Assembly (NCBI GenBank): GCA_937898625.1
Contig: CALEJF010000003.1
Location: 1 to 64,000, forward strand
Direction of reading: 5' to 3'
Length of the DNA: 64,000 nucleotides
Source: an uncultured Clostridia bacterium
Lineage (GTDB): Bacteria; Bacillota; Clostridia; Oscillospirales; Acutalibacteraceae
Both the position numbers and the translations under genes were made by a program. The notes beneath the pieces were generated by a model, which worked only from the letters and a program-made list of their open reading frames with translations, had not been told where the DNA came from and did not search any database. Positions 45,749 to 53,735 of the stretch are shown here, piece by piece (positions within the stretch are counted from its first letter, which is position 1; each line of letters starts with the position of its first letter).

Positions 45749-45766
45749 TTTGTATATTAGTACAAA
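45749..45766. promoter_or_regulatory. Palindrome directly upstream of the operon promoter
   Basis: TTTGTATATTAGTACAAA, 6-bp perfect arms (TTTGTA/TACAAA), 6 bp upstream of the -35 box. It fits a regulator-binding site, activator or repressor unknown. Confidence 0.4.
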
Positions 45767-45838
45767 AAATACGGAAAACATTTATTAATAAACACAGTGT
45801 ATTTTATAAATTTTAAAATTAGAATAGAACAAAGAAAA

Positions 45839-45862
45839 AACCACTCTGAAAACAGAGTGGTT
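45839..45862 (-). terminator. Terminator of the efp/CD1247-type operon
   Basis: AACCACTCTG-TTTT-CAGAGTGGTT followed by TTTTCTTTG on the minus strand. Confidence 0.88.
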
Positions 45863-45882
45863 AATAAGCTTTTAAAGTTAAA

Positions 45883-46302
45883 TTATTCTTCGTCTTCTGC
45901 ACAGCAGTCGCAGTCACAATCGAATTCAAGAACTTCGCCACATGCAGGACATTCAGCTTCGCCGTCGAGAATGATTTCCTCATCAAAGTAAATCACTTCA
46001 CCACAGTTTGGGCATTCAACTTCATACATATCTTCGTCGCAATCGCAACAATCGTCACAATCACAGTCACAATCGTCACATTCGTCATAGAAGATTTCTT
46101 CAAGTTCTGCAAGGTCCTCATCAACCTCATCAAGCTGCTGAGTAACAAGACCCATTTCGTCGTCAAGGTCACTTACTGTAAGTGCCATATCCTCGAGAAC
46201 ATCAAGAACTGCGTTGATAACTTTTGTTTCTTTATCGTCCTTATCAAAATCAAGACCTTCAACAAGACCCTTGAGATAAGCTACTTTTTCAGTAATTGTC
46301 AT
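45883..46302 (-). CDS. CD1247-type zinc-ribbon protein with Cys/Asp runs
   Basis: 139 residues from ATG 46302 with GGAGG 8 nt upstream. The N-terminal half (TITEKVAYLKGLVEGL...VTQQLDEVDEDLAELEEIF) is helical, as in CD1247 N-domain proteins. Then comes a run of alternating Cys and Asp (CDDCDCDCDDCCDCDED), a zinc ribbon with CPNCGE and CPACGE, and a second Cys/Asp run (DCDCDCC). I count about 17 Cys. It follows efp by 15 bp. A metal-binding or regulatory role is likely; function unproven. Confidence 0.75.
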   Translation of the reverse strand: MTITEKVAYLKGLVEGLDFDKDDKETKVINAVLDVLEDMALTVSDLDDEMGLVTQQLDEVDEDLAELEEIFYDECDDCDCDCDDCCDCDEDMYEVECPNCGEVIYFDEEIILDGEAECPACGEVLEFDCDCDCCAEDEE

Positions 46303-46317
46303 TTTGGTTTCCTCCAA

Positions 46318-46875
46318 TTATGCTCTTGACATATACTCGCCTGTACGAGTATCAACGTTAATCATTTCGCCTTCGTCAATGAAAAGTGGAACTTTAATTT
46401 CTGCGCCTGTTTCAAGAGTAGCTGGTTTTGTAGCGTTAGTTGCTGTGTCACCCTTGAAGCCCGGGTCAGTCTGTGTAACCTGAAGAGTTACGAATGTTGG
46501 TGGTTCAACACCAAAAACATTTCCTTTGTAAGAAAGAACTTTACAAACCATATTTTCTTTAACGAATTTGAAGTTGTCGCCAAGGTCAGACTCGTTAATT
46601 GGAACAAGTTCATAAGATTCCTGGTCCATAAAGTAGTAAAGACCACCATCATTGTAAGAATATTCCATATCTCTTCTCTCAATGAAAGCAGTTGGATACT
46701 TTTCAGTTGGGTTGAATGTTCTTTCAACAACACCACCTGAAATAACATTTTTAATTTTTGCTCTTACGAAAGCAGCGCCCTTACCGGGTTTAACATGCTG
46801 GAATTCAACGATTTGATAAACGTTACCGTCCATTTCAAATGTTACGCCGTTTCTAAAATCACCTGCTGATACCAT
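46318..46875 (-). CDS. efp: Translation elongation factor P
   Basis: 185 residues. EF-P relieves ribosomes stalled on proline runs. It has the KOW-like N-domain, with the modified-loop region HVKPGKGAAFVRAKIKN (Lys at the tip, 32), and two OB domains ending GEMINVDTRTGEYMSRA. The start MVSAGDFRNGVTF is typical. It lies 15 bp upstream of a CD1247-type protein gene. Confidence 0.97.
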   Translation of the reverse strand: MVSAGDFRNGVTFEMDGNVYQIVEFQHVKPGKGAAFVRAKIKNVISGGVVERTFNPTEKYPTAFIERRDMEYSYNDGGLYYFMDQESYELVPINESDLGDNFKFVKENMVCKVLSYKGNVFGVEPPTFVTLQVTQTDPGFKGDTATNATKPATLETGAEIKVPLFIDEGEMINVDTRTGEYMSRA

Positions 46876-46957
46876 AGGTAGTATACCTCCGTTTTTGTTT
46901 TTAATACATTATAAATAATACAATAAAATTTATTGTATTTCAAGTCTTTTTGTAAAA

Positions 46958-48103
46958 TCAAGGAATAATTATATAGCTTTCTGCTTTACTTGATGATAAA
47001 GTTTTGTAAAATTGGTCATCCGTATATGGATTTTTTATTGTGGGAAAGGCTCTTACGGTGGAATAATTGTTTTTTGCTTTGTCCGCCATAACGATATAAC
47101 TGTTTTCTATATAAGTGATGTAATCCCCACCTTCGGGTGGTTCAATACGAGGAGAGCACATATGGGCAGGCGTGTCAAAAAGCACACCACCCCATTTTTC
47201 AACATTGCCGTCAGAAATTGCTTCATATGGGACTCCGAGAATTACGGGACATCCACTTGCTGAAGAAACAGCCTTTTCCAAAAATTCTGTAAGCACAAGA
47301 TTTCGATTAAGTGTTTTATCGTCCTTTGTGAAGACGGGAGTTGAGCCCTCACGACCAACAGGAAACTGTACGGAATCAAGATAAATACAGTCAACGCCCA
47401 TATTAACAACTTCACCAACAACTTTTGTCAGATAGGAAACTGCGTTGGGATTAGTAGGGTCAAGCCATACTCTTCCATCATTAATAGCGGAATCATCAAA
47501 CCAGATTTTTGTTTTTTCTGTGTCTTCGTAAACATAGGCATTAAGGCGTTGGGGTGCAATACTATCCTCAAAACAGAAAATTCTTGCTACAACAAAAAAA
47601 CCACGGTCTTTTATTCTGTTTATAACAGCTTGATTTATGGAATTGTAATTTGTTCCTCCGGAATAAGATATCAGATTAGAATCAAATGTTAAAATTCCCT
47701 CCTGAGTTTTGAAATCGAGCATTACCGCATTAAATCCGTTTTTTGCAGCAGTATCCAATGCTTTATTAAACTCTGCAGTATCATCCAGAACTGAATTATC
47801 AATATATGTTGCTCTTAAAGTACTTAAAGAATCCAACGAAACATCGGATGAATTGTTGTTTGCATCCGGCAGAGGTCGCAGCGATAGATTATAACAGAAT
47901 TTGACAGTGATAAAGGTTGCTAAAAAAAGGCAACACAAAGCAACGCAGAACAAAATGATTTTGTTGCGTTCTCTTTTCTTTGCCCGTCTGCTTTCGTGAA
48001 TTGGTCTTTCACCACGGCGTGACGGATATTTTTTTGAGAAAGGATAATACCCTTTTAATCTTCGGGATTGATTTGTGTTTCTTGCCATATTTATATTCGC
48101 CAA
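46958..48103 (-). CDS. DUF4015 (GHL) putative glycoside-hydrolase-like membrane-anchored protein
   Basis: 381 residues. A basic cytoplasmic N-terminus (1-48), one membrane segment (~49-70) and an extracellular TIM-barrel-like domain. DUF4015 marks: LRATYIDNS, GFNAVMLDFKTQEG, GRVWLDPTNPNAVSYL, DCIYLDSVQFPVG, with conserved Asp and Glu in the strand ends. Cell-surface sugar-polymer degradation is inferred from the fold. It follows the rnfA-like gene by 1 bp on the same strand. Confidence 0.8.
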   Translation of the reverse strand: MANINMARNTNQSRRLKGYYPFSKKYPSRRGERPIHESRRAKKRERNKIILFCVALCCLFLATFITVKFCYNLSLRPLPDANNNSSDVSLDSLSTLRATYIDNSVLDDTAEFNKALDTAAKNGFNAVMLDFKTQEGILTFDSNLISYSGGTNYNSINQAVINRIKDRGFFVVARIFCFEDSIAPQRLNAYVYEDTEKTKIWFDDSAINDGRVWLDPTNPNAVSYLTKVVGEVVNMGVDCIYLDSVQFPVGREGSTPVFTKDDKTLNRNLVLTEFLEKAVSSASGCPVILGVPYEAISDGNVEKWGGVLFDTPAHMCSPRIEPPEGGDYITYIENSYIVMADKAKNNYSTVRAFPTIKNPYTDDQFYKTLSSSKAESYIIIP

Positions 48104-48104
48104 C

Positions 48105-48698
48105 TTAAATAAAGATTGATGTACCTGAAATTCCTATAAACGCCAAGGATAACAAAGAAGTATAGATGAAAATTGCAGGAGTACCTTTAAAACATTTTGG
48201 AATGGATTTGTTAGCATCAAGACGCTTGAGTCCGGAGTTGATAAGTAAAACGGCAATAGCGTATGCCAGTCCTGCTCCAAGTCCTGCACCTATGGCTTCA
48301 ACTACAGTAAAAGCAGAACGGAAATTAATTAACGGCATTGCAAGAACAAGAGTGTTAAAAGCAGCAATACCTATTCTGCGAACTGTTCTTGGTGGGACTT
48401 TCCCATAGATAATTACAATTAGCATAGTAATTAAATATAATCCAAGAAGCACGCCAACATATATCAGTGCGTGAAAAACTTCATTGAGTTTCTGCACAAA
48501 AGGAATTGTGTCAATAAATACACAAATTGTTGACAGAACAGTTGAAAAAATAGTGATGAAAATGGTCATAGGAAACAACTGACGGGGTTTTGCGCTCATT
48601 CGCACAGCCTCACTTAAACTGTAACCACCATTAAAGATGAGGTTCTGAAACAGCATAACATAAAGAGCTGCAGAGATAAGGGATAATATTATGTTCAC
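48105..48698 (-). CDS. RnfA-like membrane protein lacking Fe-S ligand cysteines
   Basis: 197 residues, six membrane segments. The C-terminal SIPKCFKGTPAIFIYTSLLS-LAFIGISG aligns with the conserved end of RnfA/RsxA (VPAPFRG...LMSLAFMGFSG). In true RnfA a Cys in GLCP near residue 25 and one in TNC near 115 hold a [2Fe-2S] cluster. Here those places read NGGYSLSE and FNTL, without Cys. It overlaps the rnfE-like gene by 4 bp. Ancestry is clear; redox function is doubtful. Confidence 0.75.
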   Translation of the reverse strand: MNIILSLISAALYVMLFQNLIFNGGYSLSEAVRMSAKPRQLFPMTIFITIFSTVLSTICVFIDTIPFVQKLNEVFHALIYVGVLLGLYLITMLIVIIYGKVPPRTVRRIGIAAFNTLVLAMPLINFRSAFTVVEAIGAGLGAGLAYAIAVLLINSGLKRLDANKSIPKCFKGTPAIFIYTSLLSLAFIGISGTSIFI

Positions 48699-49615
48699 TG
48701 CACATCACCTCCGTCATTGTTTTCAGGAGTTTTATTATTTTCAAGGTCTGAAAGTATTTCTGAAAAATCGTCAAGATAAGTTCTTTCTTTTTCTTCCGTG
48801 AAGATAGGCGTTTGAGTATTTTCATTGGAACTCTCTGTTTCATTTAAAAGATTTATCTTTGACTTTTTAATTCTTCTTTTGTGTTCACGAACGGAGAAAA
48901 CATCATCTTCGCCCTCGCCGTAAGGATTAAAATCTTCTTGCATAAGTTCTTGAATAGAACCACGATGGGAACGCTTTATTTCTGACAAATCAAAAGATTT
49001 TTCAGGTGAAGCCTCAGGATATTTTGCATTTATATATGCTTTAAGACCTGCTGCTAAAAAGCCGATAATCAGAAGACCGCCAAAAGGAGTGGTAAGAGCA
49101 GAAATTTTAACCGGAAGATTAAGTTCAATATCCCAGAGTGTTCCGTTTGCAAGAAGTTCCCTTAAAAATCCTAGAATAATTGTTACAACACCATAACTTA
49201 AAGAAGCGGAAACGGCATCAATAAAGCTTTTCTTTATATCACTTTTAACGGCAACTCTTTCACAGTGAAGTGCAATAAGAGAGTTGACAGCCATCAGTGG
49301 AAGAAAAATGCCAAAGTTTACAGCGATATTCGGGAAAAATCGAATAGTAAAATACATTATCGGGAAAACCACAATGACACTGAAAATGACATAAAGGGCT
49401 ACTCGCCAATATCGTTTTACATTTTTAAGAAAAAGAGACGCTAAAACCTCGCATACTATCATTTGTACCATTGTTACACAGGCGAGAAACAATGCAAGTT
49501 TTAAAGAACTGGCAAGAGCAACAACAGAACATAATCCGATTGCTTCAAAAAGAAGGGGGTTTTTAATAATAGCACTATTGCGAATGGTTTTAAGTGTTTT
49601 TGTTTTATCACTCAT
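48695..49615 (-). CDS. RnfE-like membrane protein with acidic tail
   Basis: 306 residues from ATG 49615, 8 nt after GGAGG. The membrane part aligns with RnfE/RsxE: KNPLLFEAIGLCSVVAL (Cys29 kept), GIFLPLMAVNSLIALHCERV (usual VTNC-x-x-x-GRAE; the NC Cys is Ser112) and GFLRELLANGTLWD, as in RnfE GSLREIIGNGTLFD. The last ~90 residues are a charged Ser/Asn/Glu-rich cytoplasmic tail not found in RnfE. It overlaps the rnfD-like gene by 8 bp. Confidence 0.75.
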   Translation of the reverse strand: MSDKTKTLKTIRNSAIIKNPLLFEAIGLCSVVALASSLKLALFLACVTMVQMIVCEVLASLFLKNVKRYWRVALYVIFSVIVVFPIMYFTIRFFPNIAVNFGIFLPLMAVNSLIALHCERVAVKSDIKKSFIDAVSASLSYGVVTIILGFLRELLANGTLWDIELNLPVKISALTTPFGGLLIIGFLAAGLKAYINAKYPEASPEKSFDLSEIKRSHRGSIQELMQEDFNPYGEGEDDVFSVREHKRRIKKSKINLLNETESSNENTQTPIFTEEKERTYLDDFSEILSDLENNKTPENNDGGDVQ

Positions 49616-50780
49616 TGCTGTCACCTCCTATAATAAAAGGTGAATCCTGCTCTGACAAAGTGTTTTCTTCAGAAATGATAGATTCAAGACTTTCAGTTTC
49701 AACAGGGACAGTTTCTTCGGTAAATTCAATAATTATATCATCTGAAACGTCGGGAATTTCGCTGAGAATTTCTTCAGGTACAACTGTTGGAATTTCTATT
49801 TCGGTATAAGGCTCACTTGCCTTGATTTGCAATTTTTCCTTTTTAGTATATGGTAATTTATCAAAATAGTCAGAAATACTGCAGGAGATAAGGATACCAA
49901 AACCAACGCTTTCCTCAAAAGAACTGACATAACGGATAAGCATACAGATAATACCACTTGCAAATCCCCAAGCGATTTTGCCCAAAAACTTTTCAGGCAT
50001 ATTGTTAGGTGAGGACATAAAGAAAACAGCGCAGAAGAATAGCATTCCCGAACAGAGTTCCATAATTACAGAGATAAATCTTCCTGATGATATTCTTGGA
50101 AAAAGGATTGCCATAGTGCAAACAGCAAAGATAAATGAGAAAACGGGGATGGTGTCCTTTGGTCTTCGGATTAACAAAAACGCCAATGAGCCAAACAGGG
50201 CAATAATACAACCTGTACCCATAGCAGATGGGACAGCCCCTATAAATGCTTCCAAAATTGCTACGGAATTATTGTCTATTGCGTTGCCGTAGGTAAGCAT
50301 CTTAGCCAAGGATAATCCATGCGAAGAAAAGTCAAAAACGATTTCCTGCCAACAGAGAGAAGCAAAGCAAATGGCTGCAACAGCAGGTGGGAAAGGCGTT
50401 TTCTCAAATGTTCCAAAGGGCAAAACGCATACTACAACAGCAAATGCTGATGTTAAAACAATAAGCCACCAAGGAGCGTTTACAGGTAAAAGTAAAGCTA
50501 CCATCACACCAATAACAATACCTGATAAATCCTTAATTGATGTTTCAGTTTTAATTATTTTTTTCCCAAAAAAGGAAATTAGGGCACAAGTAAAAACGGA
50601 GATGGCAACAGGTCTTACGGCAGATACTCCGTGAATAAAAAAAGCAACAACAAGGGGAGCAACCAACATAAGGGCATAGTCTGCCGTAGTGGAAGGCGTC
50701 TTGTTTTTTATTGAGTTTTGAGGGATGTTTGTATTTGTCAAAACATATTCCTCGCTTTTACCAATATTTTTTAATTGCAT
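49608..50780 (-). CDS. RnfD-like membrane protein with acidic tail
   Basis: 390 residues from ATG 50780 with AAGGA 8 nt upstream. Ten or so membrane segments. PFGTFEKTPFPPAVAA and IGAVPSAMGTG match RnfD (usual GNIPGSIGETS), but the SGAT-type motif that carries covalent FMN is not seen. The last ~85 residues are acidic (EEILSEIPDVSDDIIIEFTE). RnfD, E and A are present with no C, G or B in the window, so no NADH or ferredoxin site is encoded. It diverges from the MecA-like gene. Confidence 0.75.
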   Translation of the reverse strand: MQLKNIGKSEEYVLTNTNIPQNSIKNKTPSTTADYALMLVAPLVVAFFIHGVSAVRPVAISVFTCALISFFGKKIIKTETSIKDLSGIVIGVMVALLLPVNAPWWLIVLTSAFAVVVCVLPFGTFEKTPFPPAVAAICFASLCWQEIVFDFSSHGLSLAKMLTYGNAIDNNSVAILEAFIGAVPSAMGTGCIIALFGSLAFLLIRRPKDTIPVFSFIFAVCTMAILFPRISSGRFISVIMELCSGMLFFCAVFFMSSPNNMPEKFLGKIAWGFASGIICMLIRYVSSFEESVGFGILISCSISDYFDKLPYTKKEKLQIKASEPYTEIEIPTVVPEEILSEIPDVSDDIIIEFTEETVPVETESLESIISEENTLSEQDSPFIIGGDSNE

Positions 50781-50833
50781 ACTGCCGGTCCTTGTAATAT
50801 GATGAAGTATAAACATTTTTTCAGGAGGCAAAA

Positions 50834-51352
50834 ATGACTTTTGAAACTCTTAACAACAATATAATGCTGGTAGAATTATCCTATGAGGATATGAAAAATC
50901 TTCAGATTACATATGAAAATCTTACTAATCAAAATTATGAAGCAAAAATAGCCATAAGAAAACTGCTAGACCAGATTGATAGCAAAAACCATATCAAGAA
51001 TGGGGGAAAAGTAATCGTTGAGGCTCTGCCCATTGATGGAGGCGGATGCTTTTTCATTTTTACTTTTACAAATATTCAAAAGAGGTATAAATTGAAAAAG
51101 AGTGAGTCCGTCAGTTTTTATCTTTTGAAAAATCTTGATGATTTCCTTGATTTAATCTGTGTAGCACGAAAAACTCTAAAAACCGAAAAAAATATGGATG
51201 CTTACATAATGGATAAGAATTATTATGTCTCAATACCAAAGAATGACAATATGAAAAGGCTTATCAATGAATTCGGAGTTGAAGTTAATAAAATAACTGG
51301 GGACAGAGTTTTAGAATACGGGAAAAATCTTGGGAAAATTTATTTGCAATAA
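50834..51352 (+). CDS. MecA-like adaptor protein
   Basis: 172 residues. The N-terminal pattern NNIMLVELSYEDMKNLQITYENL followed by a charged segment and VIVEALPIDGGGCFFIFTF resembles the MecA/YpbH adaptor of ClpC (degron-binding N-domain), with a shorter C-terminal domain. MecA family proteins feed targets to Clp proteases. The start has GGAGG 5 nt upstream. Its end overlaps rpe by 13 bp on the opposite strand. Confidence 0.6.
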   Translation: MTFETLNNNIMLVELSYEDMKNLQITYENLTNQNYEAKIAIRKLLDQIDSKNHIKNGGKVIVEALPIDGGGCFFIFTFTNIQKRYKLKKSESVSFYLLKNLDDFLDLICVARKTLKTEKNMDAYIMDKNYYVSIPKNDNMKRLINEFGVEVNKITGDRVLEYGKNLGKIYLQ

Positions 51353-52008
51353 TTTTCTTCTGCAATTTTCTTGAATTTTTCAATAGTGCCTTTACGGTCA
51401 GTGCTTGAGAAAATTGCGTTTCCTGAAACGAAAACATCAGCACCTGCTTTTGCGGCAATTGCAATAGTGCTTTCGTTAATGCCACCGTCAACTTCAATTT
51501 CACAATTGAGGCCGCGATTTTCGACTTCCTTGCGTAAAGCAGAAACCTTTGGCATCATATTTTCCATAAAGCTCTGACCACCAAATCCCGGTTCAACAGT
51601 CATAACAAGCACCATTGAAAGTTTATCAAGATATGGAAAAATATCCTCCACAGGGGTATTTGGTTTTACAGTAAGAGAAGCCTTAACACCATTTGCGAGA
51701 ATCTTGTCGATTGTTTCGTCAATAGGTGAGTCACATTCTGTGTGGAAGGTGATAATATCAGCACCTGCCTTGCAGAAATCGTCAATGTATTTAAGAGGTT
51801 CACTAATCATAAGATGAACATCAAAAGGCACATCAGTTGCTTTTTTGATACATTTAACAACAGGTGCACCAAGTGTGATATTTGGCACAAAATGACCATC
51901 CATAACGTCAATGTGCATATAGTCAGCACCACAGTTTTCCATATCCTTTAATTCTTCTGCCATTTTACCGTAATCGCAAGAAAGAATTGAGGGTGAAATT
52001 TTCATCAT
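51340..52008 (-). CDS. rpe: Ribulose-phosphate 3-epimerase
   Basis: 222 residues from ATG 52008 (GGAGG 7 nt upstream). It interconverts ribulose- and xylulose-5-phosphate. TIM-barrel marks: ISPSILSCDYG, HIDVMDGHFVPNITLG (metal His/Asp), VDVHLMI-like DVHLMISEP, MTVEPGFGGQSFM and EVDGGIN (metal Asp). It converges on and overlaps the MecA-like gene by 13 bp. Confidence 0.95.
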   Translation of the reverse strand: MMKISPSILSCDYGKMAEELKDMENCGADYMHIDVMDGHFVPNITLGAPVVKCIKKATDVPFDVHLMISEPLKYIDDFCKAGADIITFHTECDSPIDETIDKILANGVKASLTVKPNTPVEDIFPYLDKLSMVLVMTVEPGFGGQSFMENMMPKVSALRKEVENRGLNCEIEVDGGINESTIAIAAKAGADVFVSGNAIFSSTDRKGTIEKFKKIAEENYCK

Positions 52009-52130
52009 AAGACCGCCTCCAAAATGTATAATCAATATATTTTAACATACATCAAAAAGAAATACAATATTATCTATATTTTTTGGTGTAGTTAAAAGAC
52101 TCTCTATCTTACATAAGGGAAAAATTGCCT

Positions 52131-52149
52131 GAACAAATTTGAGTTTGTC
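52131..52149. repeat. Interspersed palindrome, variant copy
   Basis: GAACAAATTTGAGTTTGTC in an intergenic gap; matches the family with a changed centre. Confidence 0.5.
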
Positions 52150-52265
52150 GAGCAAATTACACGTTAAAAACAAACAACACAGAAAAATATGACAAAATAT
52201 ACACTCAAAAAGTTAGACATTTTGGAGTGTATGTTTTTATGGAAAAAGGTTAAGAGTGAGGTTTG

Positions 52266-52294
52266 TTGACATAAGGGTTGCAGAGTAGTAAAAT
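52266..52294 (+). promoter_or_regulatory. Sigma-A promoter of the hydrolase
   Basis: -35 TTGACA (52266-52271), 17-bp spacer, -10 TAAAAT (52289-52294). Confidence 0.85.
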
Positions 52295-52323
52295 AAAAAT
52301 ACAAAAGGAAAGAAGGGAATTTT

Positions 52324-53382
52324 GTGAAACTTACATCGGTACTTCCGGATAATCTTTGGTTTGACACATCCGTATTTAAAGAGTATGTCACAGAAAAAAC
52401 AAAACACTATTCTGTTTTTGCGTATGATGAAAAAGACAAAAAAAGAATCTGCGAGTTGTATGTTGAATCCATTACAGATGTAGAAGAAAAAGCCCTTGCC
52501 AAAAAAGAAGGTTACTCAATACAAGCGATTGACGATGAACAAAATGTATATGATGTGACAGGGGAGAATTCTAAAAAAAGAGGACAAAAACTATCACTGG
52601 GAAAATATAGACGTGCAATTAAGAAAATGGACAAAACCCGACAAAGGTATGACTCTCTTTCAAAAAAACTACTTGATTCTACCAAAAAAACAATAATTAG
52701 AAAGAGATTCACTATTGCACCGTTTAAGCACTATTGGTTTATTAGTAAAGAACATAATGTCGTTTTTCCATTTAGAATAAAGCCCAGCAAAGTTAAAAAT
52801 CAACCAGTTTTGATATACTTACACGGTGGCGGATGCTGTGGCATGGACGGAGTAAACCCCTACTCTGAATATACCAATTTTGGACCTTCAACCAAAGCAA
52901 AAAAACACGATTGCACAGTAGTGCTACCACAGTTCCCAACCAATGTCTTTTTAATGAGTGAATCAAAAAGCTATCTTGACGCAGTTAAACAACTTTCCGA
53001 GATTGTTTGTGAAAAGTATTGTAGCGACAAAAACAGAATTTATGTGTACGGTGGCTCTTTCGGGGGACGATTAACTTGGCGGAGTGCCTATTACTATCCG
53101 GATTACTATGCTTGTGCAATGCCTATTATGGGTGCGTTGGATACAATAGGAGATATTGATTATTTACGATTTAAGGATATTCCGTTAATGGTTGTTCATG
53201 CTTCGGACGATGTTTGTGTACCAATTGAATATGATGACAAAGCAGTTGAAGAAATTAGAAAAATCTCTGAAAAAGTTGTTTATCATCGTTGGGAAGAATA
53301 CGGTCATAAAATGATGCCACACTTCTTTAAAACTGTGGATTGGGACGAATGGATGTTCCAACAATCCCTTGAAAAAAGATAA
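52324..53382 (+). CDS. Alpha/beta-hydrolase (esterase-like)
   Basis: 352 residues from a GTG start after AAAGGAAAGAAGGG. No signal peptide. After an unusual ~145-residue N-terminal region rich in Lys/Glu comes the hydrolase: oxyanion loop YLHGGGCCG (~160), nucleophile GGSFGG (~240), acid Asp in HASDDVCVP and His in EYGHKMMPH. The order fits feruloyl/PHB-depolymerase-like or acyl-peptidase-like esterases. The substrate is not clear. Confidence 0.85.
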   Translation: MKLTSVLPDNLWFDTSVFKEYVTEKTKHYSVFAYDEKDKKRICELYVESITDVEEKALAKKEGYSIQAIDDEQNVYDVTGENSKKRGQKLSLGKYRRAIKKMDKTRQRYDSLSKKLLDSTKKTIIRKRFTIAPFKHYWFISKEHNVVFPFRIKPSKVKNQPVLIYLHGGGCCGMDGVNPYSEYTNFGPSTKAKKHDCTVVLPQFPTNVFLMSESKSYLDAVKQLSEIVCEKYCSDKNRIYVYGGSFGGRLTWRSAYYYPDYYACAMPIMGALDTIGDIDYLRFKDIPLMVVHASDDVCVPIEYDDKAVEEIRKISEKVVYHRWEEYGHKMMPHFFKTVDWDEWMFQQSLEKR

Positions 53383-53393
53383 AGAAAAACAAT

Positions 53394-53421
53394 AAAAGCC
53401 GAGAATATTTTCTCGGCTTTT
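53394..53421 (+). terminator. Terminator of the hydrolase gene
   Basis: AAAAGCCGAGAA/TTCTCGGCTTTT with a 4-nt loop, 11 bp past the stop, followed by AATTTTGG. Confidence 0.88.
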
Positions 53422-53424
53422 AAT

Positions 53425-53448
53425 TTTGGCACCCCCTGCGGGAATCGA
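53425..53448 (-). repeat. Duplicate of the tRNA-Arg 3' end
   Basis: A 24-bp stretch (T-arm part, acceptor 3' strand and CCA) identical to 53631-53654 at the 3' end of tRNA-Arg(CCT), 206 bp away. No tRNA body follows; the 180 bp between hold short hairpins. It is a candidate attachment-site scar. Confidence 0.65.
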
Positions 53449-53598
53449 CCGTCTGCTTCGGCTACGCCTTGCATACTAATTGCTTGGCGACCGAATTTCT
53501 GCGAAATTCAGTACCCGCCAATCACTTTTGCCTAAAAACAATTCACTGAATTGTTTTCTACGTCAAAACCCTCTCGGGTTCGATTCCCTTGATGAAAA

Positions 53599-53627
53599 AA
53601 CCACAGAGCACAAAAAACTCTGTGGTT
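53599..53627 (-). terminator. Terminator of tRNA-Arg
   Basis: Minus strand AACCACAGAG/CTCTGTGGTT with 9-nt loop and T-run TTTTTTC, 4 bp past the tRNA. Confidence 0.85.
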
Positions 53628-53632
53628 TTCTT

Positions 53633-53707
53633 TGGCACCCCCTGCGGGAATCGAACCCACATCTAATCCTTAGGAGGGATTTATTCTATCCATTGAACTA
53701 AGGAGGC
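53633..53707 (-). tRNA. tRNA-Arg (anticodon CCT)
   Basis: 75 nt with an encoded CCA end. Acceptor GCCTCCT/AGGGGGT, D-arm AGTTCAATGGATAGA, anticodon loop CTCCTAA with CCT, T-arm GTGGGTTCGAATCCCGC and discriminator G. It reads AGG Arg codons. Confidence 0.95.
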
Positions 53708-53711
53708 ATAT

Positions 53712-53735
53712 AAAGACGGAATTAAAACCGTCTTT
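53712..53735 (-). terminator. Terminator of the SurA-like lipoprotein gene
   Basis: AAAGACGG/CCGTCTTT hairpin with a loop of 8, at the lipoprotein stop, ahead of the tRNA. Confidence 0.6.

Larger units (their letters stand above)
52009..52323. other. Intergenic region between rpe and the hydrolase
   Basis: Contains a GAACAAATTTGAGTTTGTCG palindrome copy (52131-52149), a long-arm hairpin ATACACTC/GAGTGTAT (52199-52232, followed by GTTTTT) and the hydrolase promoter at 52266-52294. No gene seen. Confidence 0.6.

Noticed and set aside
46021..46095. CRISPR-like short repeats (CAATCGTCACAATCACAGTC)
   Set aside because: The repeats are codons of the Cys/Asp run in the CD1247-type protein, with no spacers.
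46958..48103. DUF4015 protein as part of an rnf electron-transfer complex
   Set aside because: Only proximity supports it; its extracellular barrel domain has no redox motif.
53449..53598. Second tRNA gene beside tRNA-Arg
   Set aside because: There is a GGGTTCGATTCCC-like piece but no paired acceptor, D-arm or anticodon arm, so it is only listed as debris.
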